Below, piece after piece: positions 1-9,186 of a stretch of 64,000 bases of DNA. How positions within the stretch are numbered: position 1 is the stretch's first letter; each line of letters begins with the position of its first letter. The stretch is from Crystallibacter sulfonylureivorans_A (lineage in GTDB: Bacteria > Actinomycetota > Actinomycetes > Actinomycetales > Micrococcaceae): positions 1 to 64,000 of the forward strand of contig NZ_JBLKRT010000012.1 in the NCBI RefSeq assembly GCF_047607445.1. Direction: 5' to 3'. Below the pieces are notes generated by a model. That model was not told where the DNA came from. It searched no databases and saw nothing but the letters and a program-made list of their open reading frames with translations. Made by a program: the position numbers and the translations under genes.

Positions 1-105
1 ATTGATCCCGATCTCGCCGATCACATAGACCGGCTGCCCGGCACCGACCTGCACATCACCGATCGCGACGGGAGCCGGCGCACCGGCGGGAATATTGGAA
101 GGCAT
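1..105 (-). CDS. neuB: N-acetylneuraminate synthase family protein, N-terminal fragment
   Basis: Only the first 35 codons are in the window; the gene runs off the left edge. The minus strand reads from an ATG at 103-105 into a short Ala/Pro-rich leader, then a Gly-rich strand ending VYVIGEIGIN. That is the entry strand of the TIM barrel of NeuB/SpsE enzymes, where it normally continues into HNG. The family condenses phosphoenolpyruvate with a hexosamine or mannose derivative to make a nonulosonic acid. In Gram-positive actinobacteria such sugars occur in teichulosonic acids, which would fit the wall-polymer genes further right, but the two are not contiguous. No strong ribosome binding site is visible before the ATG. 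The family call rests on a short motif, so it is moderately sure. Confidence 0.6.
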   Translation of the reverse strand, partial: MPSNIPAGAPAPVAIGDVQVGAGQPVYVIGEIGIN

Positions 106-333
106 AGCTTGCGTGGTCAATGTAGCTCTTTCTGTACCGCTGACTCGATGACCACCTCACGCTATGGTCAAACGGTGAAGCACCGGCGCTGGCCAAGTGG
201 CCGGCCGGTGTACAGAAGGCGACGAACTGAGGAAGCGGCTTTCGGCCGGATCCGCAGGCGCTATTGCACCAACTCTTCAGTGCGGACAGGCGGCCGGGCC
301 GGCTCTCCCCCTCCCCCCGACGGCCAAAATGCA

Positions 334-365
334 GCGGGCGGCCCCCGGAACCGGGAGCCGCCCGC
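334..365 (-). terminator. Rho-independent-type hairpin after ettA
   Basis: GCGGGCGGC (334-342) pairs perfectly with GCCGCCCGC (357-365), and the loop itself can fold (CCCGG/CCGGG). On the minus strand it is followed by a short ATTTT tract. It lies just beyond the ettA stop codon, so it probably ends that transcript. The rest of 106-383 shows no gene that I can support. Confidence 0.65.
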
Positions 366-383
366 AGCAGTCTGGACCTACCG

Positions 384-2066
<1,683 letters not shown>

Positions 2067-2160
2067 GCCCTCAAGGCTAGTCGGTGCGCCCCGCGATCAC
2101 ACATTCAGGACAACTGCAATCCCGTGACGGGCAGGCGGCCCGCCGCCCGCCACGGACTGC

Positions 2161-2742
2161 TCAGCTGGCCATCGGCAAATCCTCCCCGCTTTCCCGGTCG
2201 CCGCCGGCAGCCTCCTCCGCCGCTGCCGCCATGGCCGGCTGGACCGTTTCCTGGAGGTTGCCTGCTTCCGCGTCCGGGACGGAAGCAGCCGGATCCGGAT
2301 CCGCCAAGGCCATCGACCGGTAGTCCAGGGAGCGCCGGTGCGGCGCATCCGTGCCGTCCGGCGCCGCGCCCGTTGGCGCTGCCGACCAGTTCTTGATGAA
2401 TTCCGCGGTGCCGCGGCGCAGGTCATGCCCGATGGAATCCGCGTCGATCTCCGGGGAGGTGCCGCGGCGGCCGTCCTGCAACTCCCACTGGCGCAGCTTC
2501 AGCTTGCCGGTGACCACCACCGGATCGCCCTTGGCCAGGCTCCGCCACAGGTTTTCCGCCAAGCCGCGGAAGGCCTGGACCGTGTACCAGTTGGTCACTC
2601 CTTTGACCCATTCGCCGGTGTCGCGGTTCAGCCAATCCCCGGACGACGCCAGCCTGAACTCCGCCACCGCGTCCCCCTTCTTGGTCCGCTTCCGCTGCAC
2701 CTCCGTGCCGAGCACGCCGCGGACCGTGATGTAGTCGCTCAT
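2161..2742 (-). CDS. ssb: Single-stranded DNA-binding protein
   Basis: A 193-residue protein with an N-terminal OB fold (about residues 1-110) and an acidic, Ala/Glu-rich, probably disordered tail. It coats single-stranded DNA in replication and repair. The start chosen is the ATG at 2740-2742 (MSDYITVRG), preceded by GGAGG and AGGAG; the frame stays open upstream to 2883, but that stretch has no such signal and does not look like an OB fold. The tail does not end in the acidic DDDxPF peptide of the main replicative SSB but in a Met-Ala-Ser end, so this is probably the accessory SSB paralogue common in actinobacteria, not the essential copy between rpsF and rpsR. Neighbours are ettA downstream and a divergent integrase. 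Confidence 0.88.
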   Translation of the reverse strand: MSDYITVRGVLGTEVQRKRTKKGDAVAEFRLASSGDWLNRDTGEWVKGVTNWYTVQAFRGLAENLWRSLAKGDPVVVTGKLKLRQWELQDGRRGTSPEIDADSIGHDLRRGTAEFIKNWSAAPTGAAPDGTDAPHRRSLDYRSMALADPDPAASVPDAEAGNLQETVQPAMAAAAEEAAGGDRESGEDLPMAS

Positions 2743-2765
2743 CTCCTGCCTCCGATCTCCTCCAA

Positions 2766-2783
2766 GCCGGCGGTGCCGCCGGC
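2766..2783. other. Perfect inverted repeat in the ssb leader
   Basis: GCCGGCGG (2766-2773) and CCGCCGGC (2776-2783) are exact inverted copies separated by two bases. They lie 24 bp upstream of the ssb start codon, in the ssb-integrase intergenic region. It could be an operator or an RNA hairpin in the leader; no T tract follows, so it is not an obvious terminator. Confidence 0.4.
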
Positions 2784-2891
2784 AGCAGCCACTCTGCCCA
2801 AGCCGGACGGCGGGCAAAAGCGGCCCCGGCCCGGCTGTGGACGGCTCTTTGCCGGCGCCCGGGTGTGTAGGCGCACTCGGCACGGCACCGG

Positions 2892-2903
2892 GTTGTCCAC
2901 AAC
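2892..2903. promoter_or_regulatory. DnaA-box-like inverted repeat between ssb and integrase
   Basis: GTTGT and ACAAC flank a CC centre; bases 2893-2901 read TTGTCCACA, which matches the actinobacterial DnaA-box consensus. A single box cannot be an origin; it could be a regulatory DnaA site or chance. It lies 50 bp upstream of the integrase start. Confidence 0.3.
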
Positions 2904-2952
2904 GGAGGAGGCCGGGAGCCAGGGGCCGGCCCGCTGGCCCTAGCCTCTAGGC

Positions 2953-3999
2953 GTGGATCCAATCTCTTCCCGCACCCATGGGCGCCGCGGCTACCGGGGC
3001 CGTGCCCGCCCCGCCGCGGCCGGTCCCGGAACGGCACCCCGGGCGCGGGACATAACGGTCGGCGCGCTGTACGCCGACTGGATGCGGCTGCTGACCACGC
3101 AGGGGCTGCGCGGCCGGCCCATCGCGGCCAGCACGGCGGCCAATTACCGGAAGAACTGGCACCGGCACATCGCGCCGCGCTGGTCGTCCACGCCGGTGGA
3201 CCAGGTGCACTGGCGCGACGTCGGCGAGTGGATCGCCGGCCTGCAGGCCGGCAGCCGCGGCCAGTCCGGCAACAACACCCGCCGCCGGGTGGCGCTGATG
3301 TTCATCCGGCTGATGCGCCACAGCGTCTACCTGGAACTGCTGCCCGAGAACCCGGCCACCGATGCCACCGGCCGGGCCGGCTACGTGCCCCGCGCCCCGG
3401 TGGAGAAGCGGCGCATTTATTTGTCGATGCCGGAACTCCAGGACCTCGCCGGACATTGTGCGCCGTGGACAGATCTCATCATGCTCGCCGGGACCACCGG
3501 ACTGCGCTGGGGAGAGATCACCGCGCTGCACGCCCGGGACTTCCGCAGCACGCCCGACGGCTGGCTGCTGGAGGTGCTGCGCTCCTGGAAGGAGGGCGAC
3601 GCCGGCGCGCCGTCGCCCAACACCAAGAACGGCGGCACGCGCACCGTCCCGGTTCCGGACAAGGTCGCCGCCATGGTGCTCGGCGCCCGGCCGGCCGAGG
3701 GACTGCTGTTCCGCTCCCCCGGCCGCGGCGGGGTTCCCGGCGGACGGCTGCACCACTCGAACTTCGCCGCCCGCGTGCTGCGCCCCGCTGCCGCCGGGGC
3801 CGGGCTGGACCCGGCCCCCACGTTCCACGACCTGCGCCACACCGCCGTCAGCCTGATCCTGCACTCCACCAAGGACGTCAAGCTGGCGCAGCGGATCGCC
3901 GGCCATTCCTCCGCCCAGCTGACCCTGGACACGTATGCCGAACTGTTCGAACAGACCCTCTTCACCGCCTCCCGGGCACTGGACGGCTTGATAGAGTAA
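2953..3999 (+). CDS. Site-specific tyrosine recombinase (phage-type integrase)
   Basis: A 348-residue tyrosine recombinase from a GTG start. After a basic, low-complexity N-terminus there is a SAM-like core-binding domain (about residues 35-135) and a catalytic domain (about 150-348). The active-site set is complete: Arg185 in TGLRWGE, Lys225 in a NGGTR turn, His292 and Arg295 in HDLRH, His318 in AGHSS and Tyr328 in LDTYAEL. Enzymes of this family cut and rejoin DNA at short att sites for phages and islands. It ends 56 bp before a tRNA-Arg gene, a classic attachment target, but no excisionase, phage gene or duplicated tRNA end is visible here, and its GC content matches its neighbours. It is either a resident, domesticated recombinase or a remnant of an island. 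Confidence 0.92.
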   Translation: MDPISSRTHGRRGYRGRARPAAAGPGTAPRARDITVGALYADWMRLLTTQGLRGRPIAASTAANYRKNWHRHIAPRWSSTPVDQVHWRDVGEWIAGLQAGSRGQSGNNTRRRVALMFIRLMRHSVYLELLPENPATDATGRAGYVPRAPVEKRRIYLSMPELQDLAGHCAPWTDLIMLAGTTGLRWGEITALHARDFRSTPDGWLLEVLRSWKEGDAGAPSPNTKNGGTRTVPVPDKVAAMVLGARPAEGLLFRSPGRGGVPGGRLHHSNFAARVLRPAAAGAGLDPAPTFHDLRHTAVSLILHSTKDVKLAQRIAGHSSAQLTLDTYAELFEQTLFTASRALDGLIE

Positions 4000-4055
4000 A
4001 TCCTGGATTTGTCCCGAGCCGGACGCGTGCGCAGCGGCCCGGGCCGAAACCGCCA

Positions 4056-4128
4056 GCCTCGGTAGCTCAGCGGATAGAGCAGGAGCCTTCTAATCTCTTG
4101 GTCGCAGGTTCGATTCCTGTCCGGGGCG
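4056..4128 (+). tRNA. tRNA-Arg (anticodon TCT)
   Basis: A 73-base cloverleaf: acceptor arm GCCTCGG/CCGGGGC (one T-G pair), D arm GCTC...GAGC, anticodon loop CTTCTAA with TCT at positions 34-36, variable loop, and T arm with GGTTCGATTCC. The anticodon stem has a weak C-T pair next to the loop. CCA is not encoded. It reads AGA codons, rare in this GC-rich genome. It lies just downstream of an integrase gene. The 4129-4389 stretch after it holds no gene I can support. Confidence 0.93.
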
Positions 4129-4331
4129 CAATAAGACTATGACGGCAGATTTCTGTCCTTGCCCGCCGATCCAGGTGCCGGGGCACCAACCGGAGACGGG
4201 CCACCAAGACGAGGCAAGCCGCCGTTCCGCACAACGGCCCGCCGAAACCACATCCTGGGCCCACTAAAACCACATCCCGGCGCTCCAAGTGAGCAGCGTC
4301 TCAAATATTCACGACGGTCCTGGGAACCGGT

Positions 4332-4357
4332 CGGATACAGGTATCGTTACCTATCCG
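4332..4357. promoter_or_regulatory. Imperfect inverted repeat upstream of the anchored-tail protein gene
   Basis: CGGATACAGGTA and TACCTATCCG form an inverted repeat around a four-base centre, with a two-base bulge in the left arm. It ends 32 bp before the next start codon, in a locally AT-richer stretch, so an operator or promoter-proximal element is plausible. No known regulator is assigned. Confidence 0.35.
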
Positions 4358-4389
4358 TAATAATCCCCTGATTGAACTAGGTACGACAT

Positions 4390-5244
4390 ATGGCTGACGA
4401 CTCCGCTGCCGACGACAAGAAGCCCAAAGCGCTCGGGCTAAGTGGCACCCAGACTATAGGCTCGGCGATGGCCGCGGTGACCTCCGCACTGGTAGGTTCC
4501 TTTCTCGGCGTCGCCGGAACGCTGATCGGCGCCGCGATTGGTTCCATCGTCGCCACGGTGGGCGCTGCGCTCTACGCCCGGACGCTGAGCTCCGCCGCCA
4601 CTGTGGCCATGAAGAAAATCCCCAAGGCTCGGGTGCGCGCCCTGCGGGAAGTCGAAGAGGTGGCCGCCAGCGCCCCATCCGAGGCGATCGAACCGCAGGC
4701 CGAGCCGACCAGACGGAAGGACAAACGCGCCAAGAAGCCCATCACGCCGATGACGTGGCTCAAGGTTGGACTGGCCAGCACGGCGGCTTTCGCTATCGCG
4801 ATGATCGGCATTACCGCGGTCGAATTCGGCACCAGCCAGCCGATCTCCAGCCTGGTCTCGTCTGCCACAGGGATCGACCGTGCATCGAGCGCCTATAAGA
4901 CGACCCTCGGCTCCCTGGGCGGCAAGGAGGCAGCGGAACAAACGGACAAACCCGCCAAACAGGACGACGCCCCCGCGAAGACCGAAGACGGTGCAACCGA
5001 CGACACTGCGGCGACGGATGATCCCGCAGTGGACGGCACCAGCTCAACCGAAGCCGAAGAGCCGGGAATCACCGAATCGAACGGCACCGAACAGGGCCAG
5101 GCCCCGGCACCGGCAACGGGCCAGACCGCCGAGCCTGCCCCGGAATCGACTCAGGCCCCGGCGCCGGAAGAGACGCCGGAACCTGCCCCAGCCGAGCAGG
5201 GCGGACCGTCAGATGGCGGCGGCGAGGCCGTAACCGGCCAGTAG
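4390..5244 (+). CDS. Membrane protein with Pro/Glu/Ala-rich tail, function unknown
   Basis: A 284-residue protein I do not recognise by family. It has a short charged start, a Gly/Ala-rich hydrophobic stretch (about residues 20-65, possibly one or two helices of glycine-zipper character), a basic cytoplasmic segment with several Lys-Lys pairs, a second membrane helix (about residues 118-140), and then about 130 residues of low-complexity acidic and proline-rich sequence. The tail contains repeated PAPAP/EPAPE-like units, is predicted disordered, and probably projects outside the membrane. The start is the ATG at 4390, which directly follows a possible operator. It precedes a cluster of secreted proteins, but nothing in the sequence shows a shared role. 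It is followed by a terminator hairpin, so it is probably transcribed alone. Confidence 0.75.
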   Translation: MADDSAADDKKPKALGLSGTQTIGSAMAAVTSALVGSFLGVAGTLIGAAIGSIVATVGAALYARTLSSAATVAMKKIPKARVRALREVEEVAASAPSEAIEPQAEPTRRKDKRAKKPITPMTWLKVGLASTAAFAIAMIGITAVEFGTSQPISSLVSSATGIDRASSAYKTTLGSLGGKEAAEQTDKPAKQDDAPAKTEDGATDDTAATDDPAVDGTSSTEAEEPGITESNGTEQGQAPAPATGQTAEPAPESTQAPAPEETPEPAPAEQGGPSDGGGEAVTGQ

Positions 5245-5253
5245 CACGTCCCT

Positions 5254-5288
5254 TCCCGCGGCTGGGCGCCGGACGCCCGGCCGCGGGA
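5254..5288 (+). terminator. Terminator hairpin after the anchored-tail protein gene
   Basis: TCCCGCGGCTGGGCG and CGCCCGGCCGCGGGA pair along their whole length with one T-G wobble and a five-base loop. A short CTTTT run follows about 16 bp later. It lies 10 bp after the stop codon at 5244 and could also serve the convergent CotH-family gene. Confidence 0.65.
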
Positions 5289-5350
5289 GCCATTCCGGCT
5301 TTTGCCTACCTCGAGGCGCTGCCGGACGAAGAGACCCGAGCATGTGCCGG

Positions 5351-6988
5351 CTACCTATACTGGCTGTTCATCCAACTGATCCGGCTCTTCACCCAACTGC
5401 GCAGGTAGCTGACTTCCTTCGACCAGGTGCCCTTGACGATGTGGTAGTTGCGGAGCTTTTCCTTGACGTTCCACTTCTTGAAGTTCGCCGCGGCGGATTT
5501 CGAGATGAGCTTGCTTTGGCTGGCCAGGAATGAATCGCTCTTCTTCAGCGAGGCGTGGACCTGCGTCCAACGTTTGCTGACAGCCTTCCGGAACTCGGGA
5601 TCGTCATTCAGCCGGTTGAACCAAGTCTCCGCCGACTGGCGCGACGAGATCTTTAGCGGATCGCGTAGGTACCAGGTGTTGGTGTTGTCGAGCCTGCCGG
5701 CCTTGTTTGCGTTCCCGGCCGACATGTCGAAGTCCCACAGGGGTCCAAAATACAGCTTCCCATTGGGCTTCTTGTACATGTAGACACTCGCGAACATGTT
5801 GCCGTCGAGCGGCTTCATGAGTTCCATGGCGATGTAGTAGTCGACGGCCGAACGCTGATCGATATATTTTCGCCAGCCTTTGGTCGAGGACTTGAAACTC
5901 TTGCCGAACAGCGCCTTGTCCGCGGCAGCAAGATACCCGTCAATATATTTAACCTGCGCCGGCGTGATGCCCTTTCCGGTGTCCTTGCCGGCTTCGCCAT
6001 AATCGTTTTCGGGTTCCTTGATGCCCACATAGCCGTGTTTACCGACGGTCACGTTGTGATCCGCCCCTTTGCGGAAGTCCCACTCGAGGACATAGCCGCC
6101 GGTGTTGTTGGTCGAACTCGAATCCAACTCGGGCACGCTGACCCGGACCGCCTCCCCGGGCTTCTTCTTCGCCGGATCGGTAACTGCTATCCGCTCGATC
6201 AACAAATACGAACCGCGGTAGGACCCGTTCACATAGAGATCAACCGGCTTGGATTTAGGGGTCCACGCCAGCTTGGTCATCTTCGAACCGATATAGCCGG
6301 CAAGGGAGTTGCGCAGCAGCGACTTGTCGTAGTGGTTGGCAACCAGAGCCCATTTCTTGCTGGCACCCAGCCCGCACAGGTCGACCTTCTTGTCGAGTTT
6401 GACCGTGTACGACTTTTTGTCGAAGGTCCAGGAGGAGTTACCCCGCCCCTTGGCTGCCGCCAACTGCGACGAAACGGCGGAGCAGCCGGGACCAGCTTTA
6501 ATGGCAAAGCGGCCTTCGAAATAGCGGCTGCGGGTGTTGATCGAATTGCCCTCGTTGGTGTTAAGGGAAACTGCCGGGAGCCCGAGCTTCCTAAAGGGAG
6601 TCTTGGCCACATATTTGACGGTGCTGGAGACCGCTTCGGTACTGCCAGCGCCGGTCACCGCCCGGTACTGGTGCTTGAGTTCCAGCGGATTGGCGATGGT
6701 GAAGTTCACCTTCCCATTCGAATCCTGTGTCCCGGTGGCAACCGTCTTCCACGTCGAGGACGTGACTTCAGTCGTCATGGAGGTGACGATCGTTTTTGCT
6801 TGCAGTTTGGCAGCCTGACCCGGAACCGCCGGGCTGAACTGAGCCGTTGCCTTTGCAGCGGTTCCCGGTCCGCCGTCGGCAATTGCCAGTGTTGCGGTAG
6901 CCGCGCTGGCCTGCGGCAAAGAGGGTGGTGATACGACCAAACCCAGCGAAAGAGAAAGTATTGCGGCAGCAGAAAATAGGCTCTTCAT
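5351..6988 (-). CDS. Secreted CotH-kinase-family protein
   Basis: A 545-residue exported protein. It has a Sec signal peptide (about residues 1-29), an Ig-like beta domain (about 30-130), and a CotH-like atypical protein kinase domain (about 140-500). Recognisable kinase-fold elements are GRGNSSW at about 181-187, an LVANHYDKS-like strand, GGYVLEWD around 297-304, and the metal-binding LWDFDMSAG at about 417-425. CotH proteins phosphorylate secreted or spore-coat proteins in Bacillus; bacterial secreted versions are common but mostly uncharacterised. The ATG is preceded by GGGGGA at good spacing. It is on the same strand as the next three exported proteins, with gaps large enough for separate promoters. 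The family call is firm; the target protein or polymer is unknown. Confidence 0.87.
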   Translation of the reverse strand: MKSLFSAAAILSLSLGLVVSPPSLPQASAATATLAIADGGPGTAAKATAQFSPAVPGQAAKLQAKTIVTSMTTEVTSSTWKTVATGTQDSNGKVNFTIANPLELKHQYRAVTGAGSTEAVSSTVKYVAKTPFRKLGLPAVSLNTNEGNSINTRSRYFEGRFAIKAGPGCSAVSSQLAAAKGRGNSSWTFDKKSYTVKLDKKVDLCGLGASKKWALVANHYDKSLLRNSLAGYIGSKMTKLAWTPKSKPVDLYVNGSYRGSYLLIERIAVTDPAKKKPGEAVRVSVPELDSSSTNNTGGYVLEWDFRKGADHNVTVGKHGYVGIKEPENDYGEAGKDTGKGITPAQVKYIDGYLAAADKALFGKSFKSSTKGWRKYIDQRSAVDYYIAMELMKPLDGNMFASVYMYKKPNGKLYFGPLWDFDMSAGNANKAGRLDNTNTWYLRDPLKISSRQSAETWFNRLNDDPEFRKAVSKRWTQVHASLKKSDSFLASQSKLISKSAAANFKKWNVKEKLRNYHIVKGTWSKEVSYLRSWVKSRISWMNSQYR

Positions 6989-7264
6989 GATTCCCCCGAA
7001 TCAGCACGCAACCCCAAGATGCGATAGTGCCCGCACACTACTCCTGCGGCTGCTTTAGGACAACAGCCCTCTTTAATCCACTGGAGAATTTCCGCAGAAA
7101 GGGTGGCACCCCGCTCTGGCCCCTCACCGCCAGGGCGGCTGGAAGCCACCTAGAAGAAAGCCCTGACCTGCTGGAGCGGGAACCCAGTCTGCGTAACACC
7201 GGACTGGACCGGTTGACCGGTTGGAGAGCGATCTTGCGAGGGCGGGCTCTCCGCCAGCTCCCGT

Positions 7265-9064
7265 CTAGCGCTTGACCGAGAGGATTCGTCGCTTAACCCG
7301 GCCAAGATCGCGACGGATCCTGCGCGCCAGACGCGGGCTGTTCCCGGCCACCCAAGCCGCAGCCAGTCTGCCTCCTGGCACTGGCTTGGTTGCCTGTAGC
7401 CGACACTCGGCGTCGTCTTGGACACCCGTAATGGTGAGGCGCAAACCTGCGGCGTGCGAGGACGCGACGCTGCCGGCCACGGCGGTGACATAAAGGTCGT
7501 ATTCACCAGAGCCGACGTTGTTCAATTCGAGACCAGCCCCCGAAGGCGTCCCGAAGCATGTGAACCCGTAGTTGCCCAGCGGATCGCCCAGCTTCCCCCC
7601 GTCGAAATCCTTGCGGCTCGTGGCGAGTTGATACGAAACCACCGCGGTGCGGGACCCGGCCTTGGCGAGGACAAGGTAGTAACGGACATCATTGCGCCGG
7701 GGGCTCCGAAAGCCCGGCAGCACATAGCTGCCCTCCAGATGCACCCTGTTACCGCGGGCCCAGGATGAGCCCATTTCGAAGAGACTGCCCGGCACTTCCT
7801 CGTCCAGGACCGATCCTTTGTACAATTCCACGGTGGTCCCCGTCGAGTGCAGCCGCACGAGATGTTTTCCGCTCACTAGCGCGGCATCCTGAGGCTCTGC
7901 CCGTACGGCATCGACGGTTACGGACTCGCCGCCCTGCCCAAGTATCAGGCCGAGCGAGTAGCGCCCTGGAGGCAGCGCGGAAACGTCGATGCCGCTGCGT
8001 TTCCGGGTGGCGAACCTGCCACGAGAGTAGTCGCAGAATTCATTCTCGAAGTAAGTCCGGCTTAACTTGTCGTCCGGAACACTCTCCAGGCCGTAGGTCT
8101 TGCGGCGTTTATCTGAGGCGAGGACCAGCTTGCGGGACAGCTGTCCGGGCCCCCTAGTGCTCTGACCCTTAACAAAGAGGAGCCCTTCTGGATAAAACCG
8201 ATTGTCCCGAAGAGTCAGAGACGTCAACATGCACACCGTCTCGTGCCGTTCCCGCACCGCCGCGAGGGACGGTTGAGGCACGGACGACTCGAAGGCCCTG
8301 ATTCCGTTCCGCACCTGCCCGTAACGCGGAACTGCGCCCTCTCCGAGCGCGGCTATCGTGGCAAGCAGTAGCGGAATGTTGTACGAAGCAACGTCCCGGT
8401 GTCGCTGTACCAGTGGCGAGTCGGTCAAGATGAAGTTGAAGTTCTCGTAGCGCTCGTATTCCGCGAGATACGGAAGGATCTCCGTCTTATACTGCCCATC
8501 GGACGGCGACGTGAACAGATAGACGTTCCGGGTCCTGTTGGGGTCGTTCATCAGTAGGGACGGCAGCACGTCGTCTAACTGCGCCACAGCGTCATCGGTG
8601 GCATCGCCGACCATTTGCTTGAGGATGTCCGGCCTGAGCCGTTGGTTTCCGCTGCCGATCCTCATGCGTGGAGACACCGCGATGACGTTCGGATAGTCGT
8701 TGGCCAGAGCGTGGTACAAGGCCCCGCTGGCCCCCTTGGAGATCCCGAACAAGGTGCAGTGGTGCCTTTCGAGGCCGCGTTCAAGTCGGATCTTGTCAAT
8801 CAGAGCGGCGACAGCCTCGGCAACCAACGTTCCCCGCCGGTGTGTGCGGATGTAATAAGAGAAGTCGCCGTCAAAGGTGTCCCGGATCCATAGGATGTCG
8901 GTGCGGATGCCGTCGACCACCGACCCGTTGAGGTCGTAGCCCCTTTTCGGGCCGAACCCACCCGAAAAGACCACAAGCAGGTGCCGGCGGTCCTGCAGCG
9001 CGCGTCGAAATTTGTAAGTGACCGAGAGTCCCTGGTAGACAAATTCTTGGTCATTGACGTGCAT
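7265..9064 (-). CDS. Alpha/beta-hydrolase-like protein with C-terminal beta modules (paralogue 1 of 3)
   Basis: 599 residues with no signal peptide or membrane helix. The first 240 residues look like an alpha/beta-hydrolase fold: a strand LLVVFSGGF, then the nucleophile elbow GISKG with Ser109, and a His in the VQRHRDV segment about 110 residues later. This resembles the Asp2-like and capsule-locus hydrolases, some of which are O-acetyltransferases; that resemblance is from memory. The C-terminal half holds two beta-rich modules; the first carries FATRKRSGIDVSALPPGRY, a signature that recurs in both paralogues at 54463 and 56325. It is clearly diverged from those two. It sits amid secreted proteins beside the polymer locus, suggesting action on a surface glycan precursor, but its substrate is unknown. 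Confidence 0.75.
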   Translation of the reverse strand: MHVNDQEFVYQGLSVTYKFRRALQDRRHLLVVFSGGFGPKRGYDLNGSVVDGIRTDILWIRDTFDGDFSYYIRTHRRGTLVAEAVAALIDKIRLERGLERHHCTLFGISKGASGALYHALANDYPNVIAVSPRMRIGSGNQRLRPDILKQMVGDATDDAVAQLDDVLPSLLMNDPNRTRNVYLFTSPSDGQYKTEILPYLAEYERYENFNFILTDSPLVQRHRDVASYNIPLLLATIAALGEGAVPRYGQVRNGIRAFESSVPQPSLAAVRERHETVCMLTSLTLRDNRFYPEGLLFVKGQSTRGPGQLSRKLVLASDKRRKTYGLESVPDDKLSRTYFENEFCDYSRGRFATRKRSGIDVSALPPGRYSLGLILGQGGESVTVDAVRAEPQDAALVSGKHLVRLHSTGTTVELYKGSVLDEEVPGSLFEMGSSWARGNRVHLEGSYVLPGFRSPRRNDVRYYLVLAKAGSRTAVVSYQLATSRKDFDGGKLGDPLGNYGFTCFGTPSGAGLELNNVGSGEYDLYVTAVAGSVASSHAAGLRLTITGVQDDAECRLQATKPVPGGRLAAAWVAGNSPRLARRIRRDLGRVKRRILSVKR

Positions 9065-9186
9065 TTCAGTCCTTGAGTCGGTGGAGCTGGGCCTTCAACA
9101 TCTTAGCTGTCAAGCCGACGGGTACCGGCCAGCGACGACGGGCGGCCCAAGCGCCCCGCAGTCCCCAGACAGGGCTGGCCCAAGAA

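Noticed and set aside
2893..2901. Replication origin
   Set aside because: A single DnaA-box match without an AT-rich unwinding region, dnaA or dnaN.
4056..4128. Island end duplicate of tRNA-Arg
   Set aside because: I found no second copy of the tRNA 3' half by eye elsewhere in the window.
4159..4371. 70-codon frame after tRNA-Arg
   Set aside because: Low-complexity translation, no ribosome binding site and no resemblance to a known protein; it ends inside the operator-like region.
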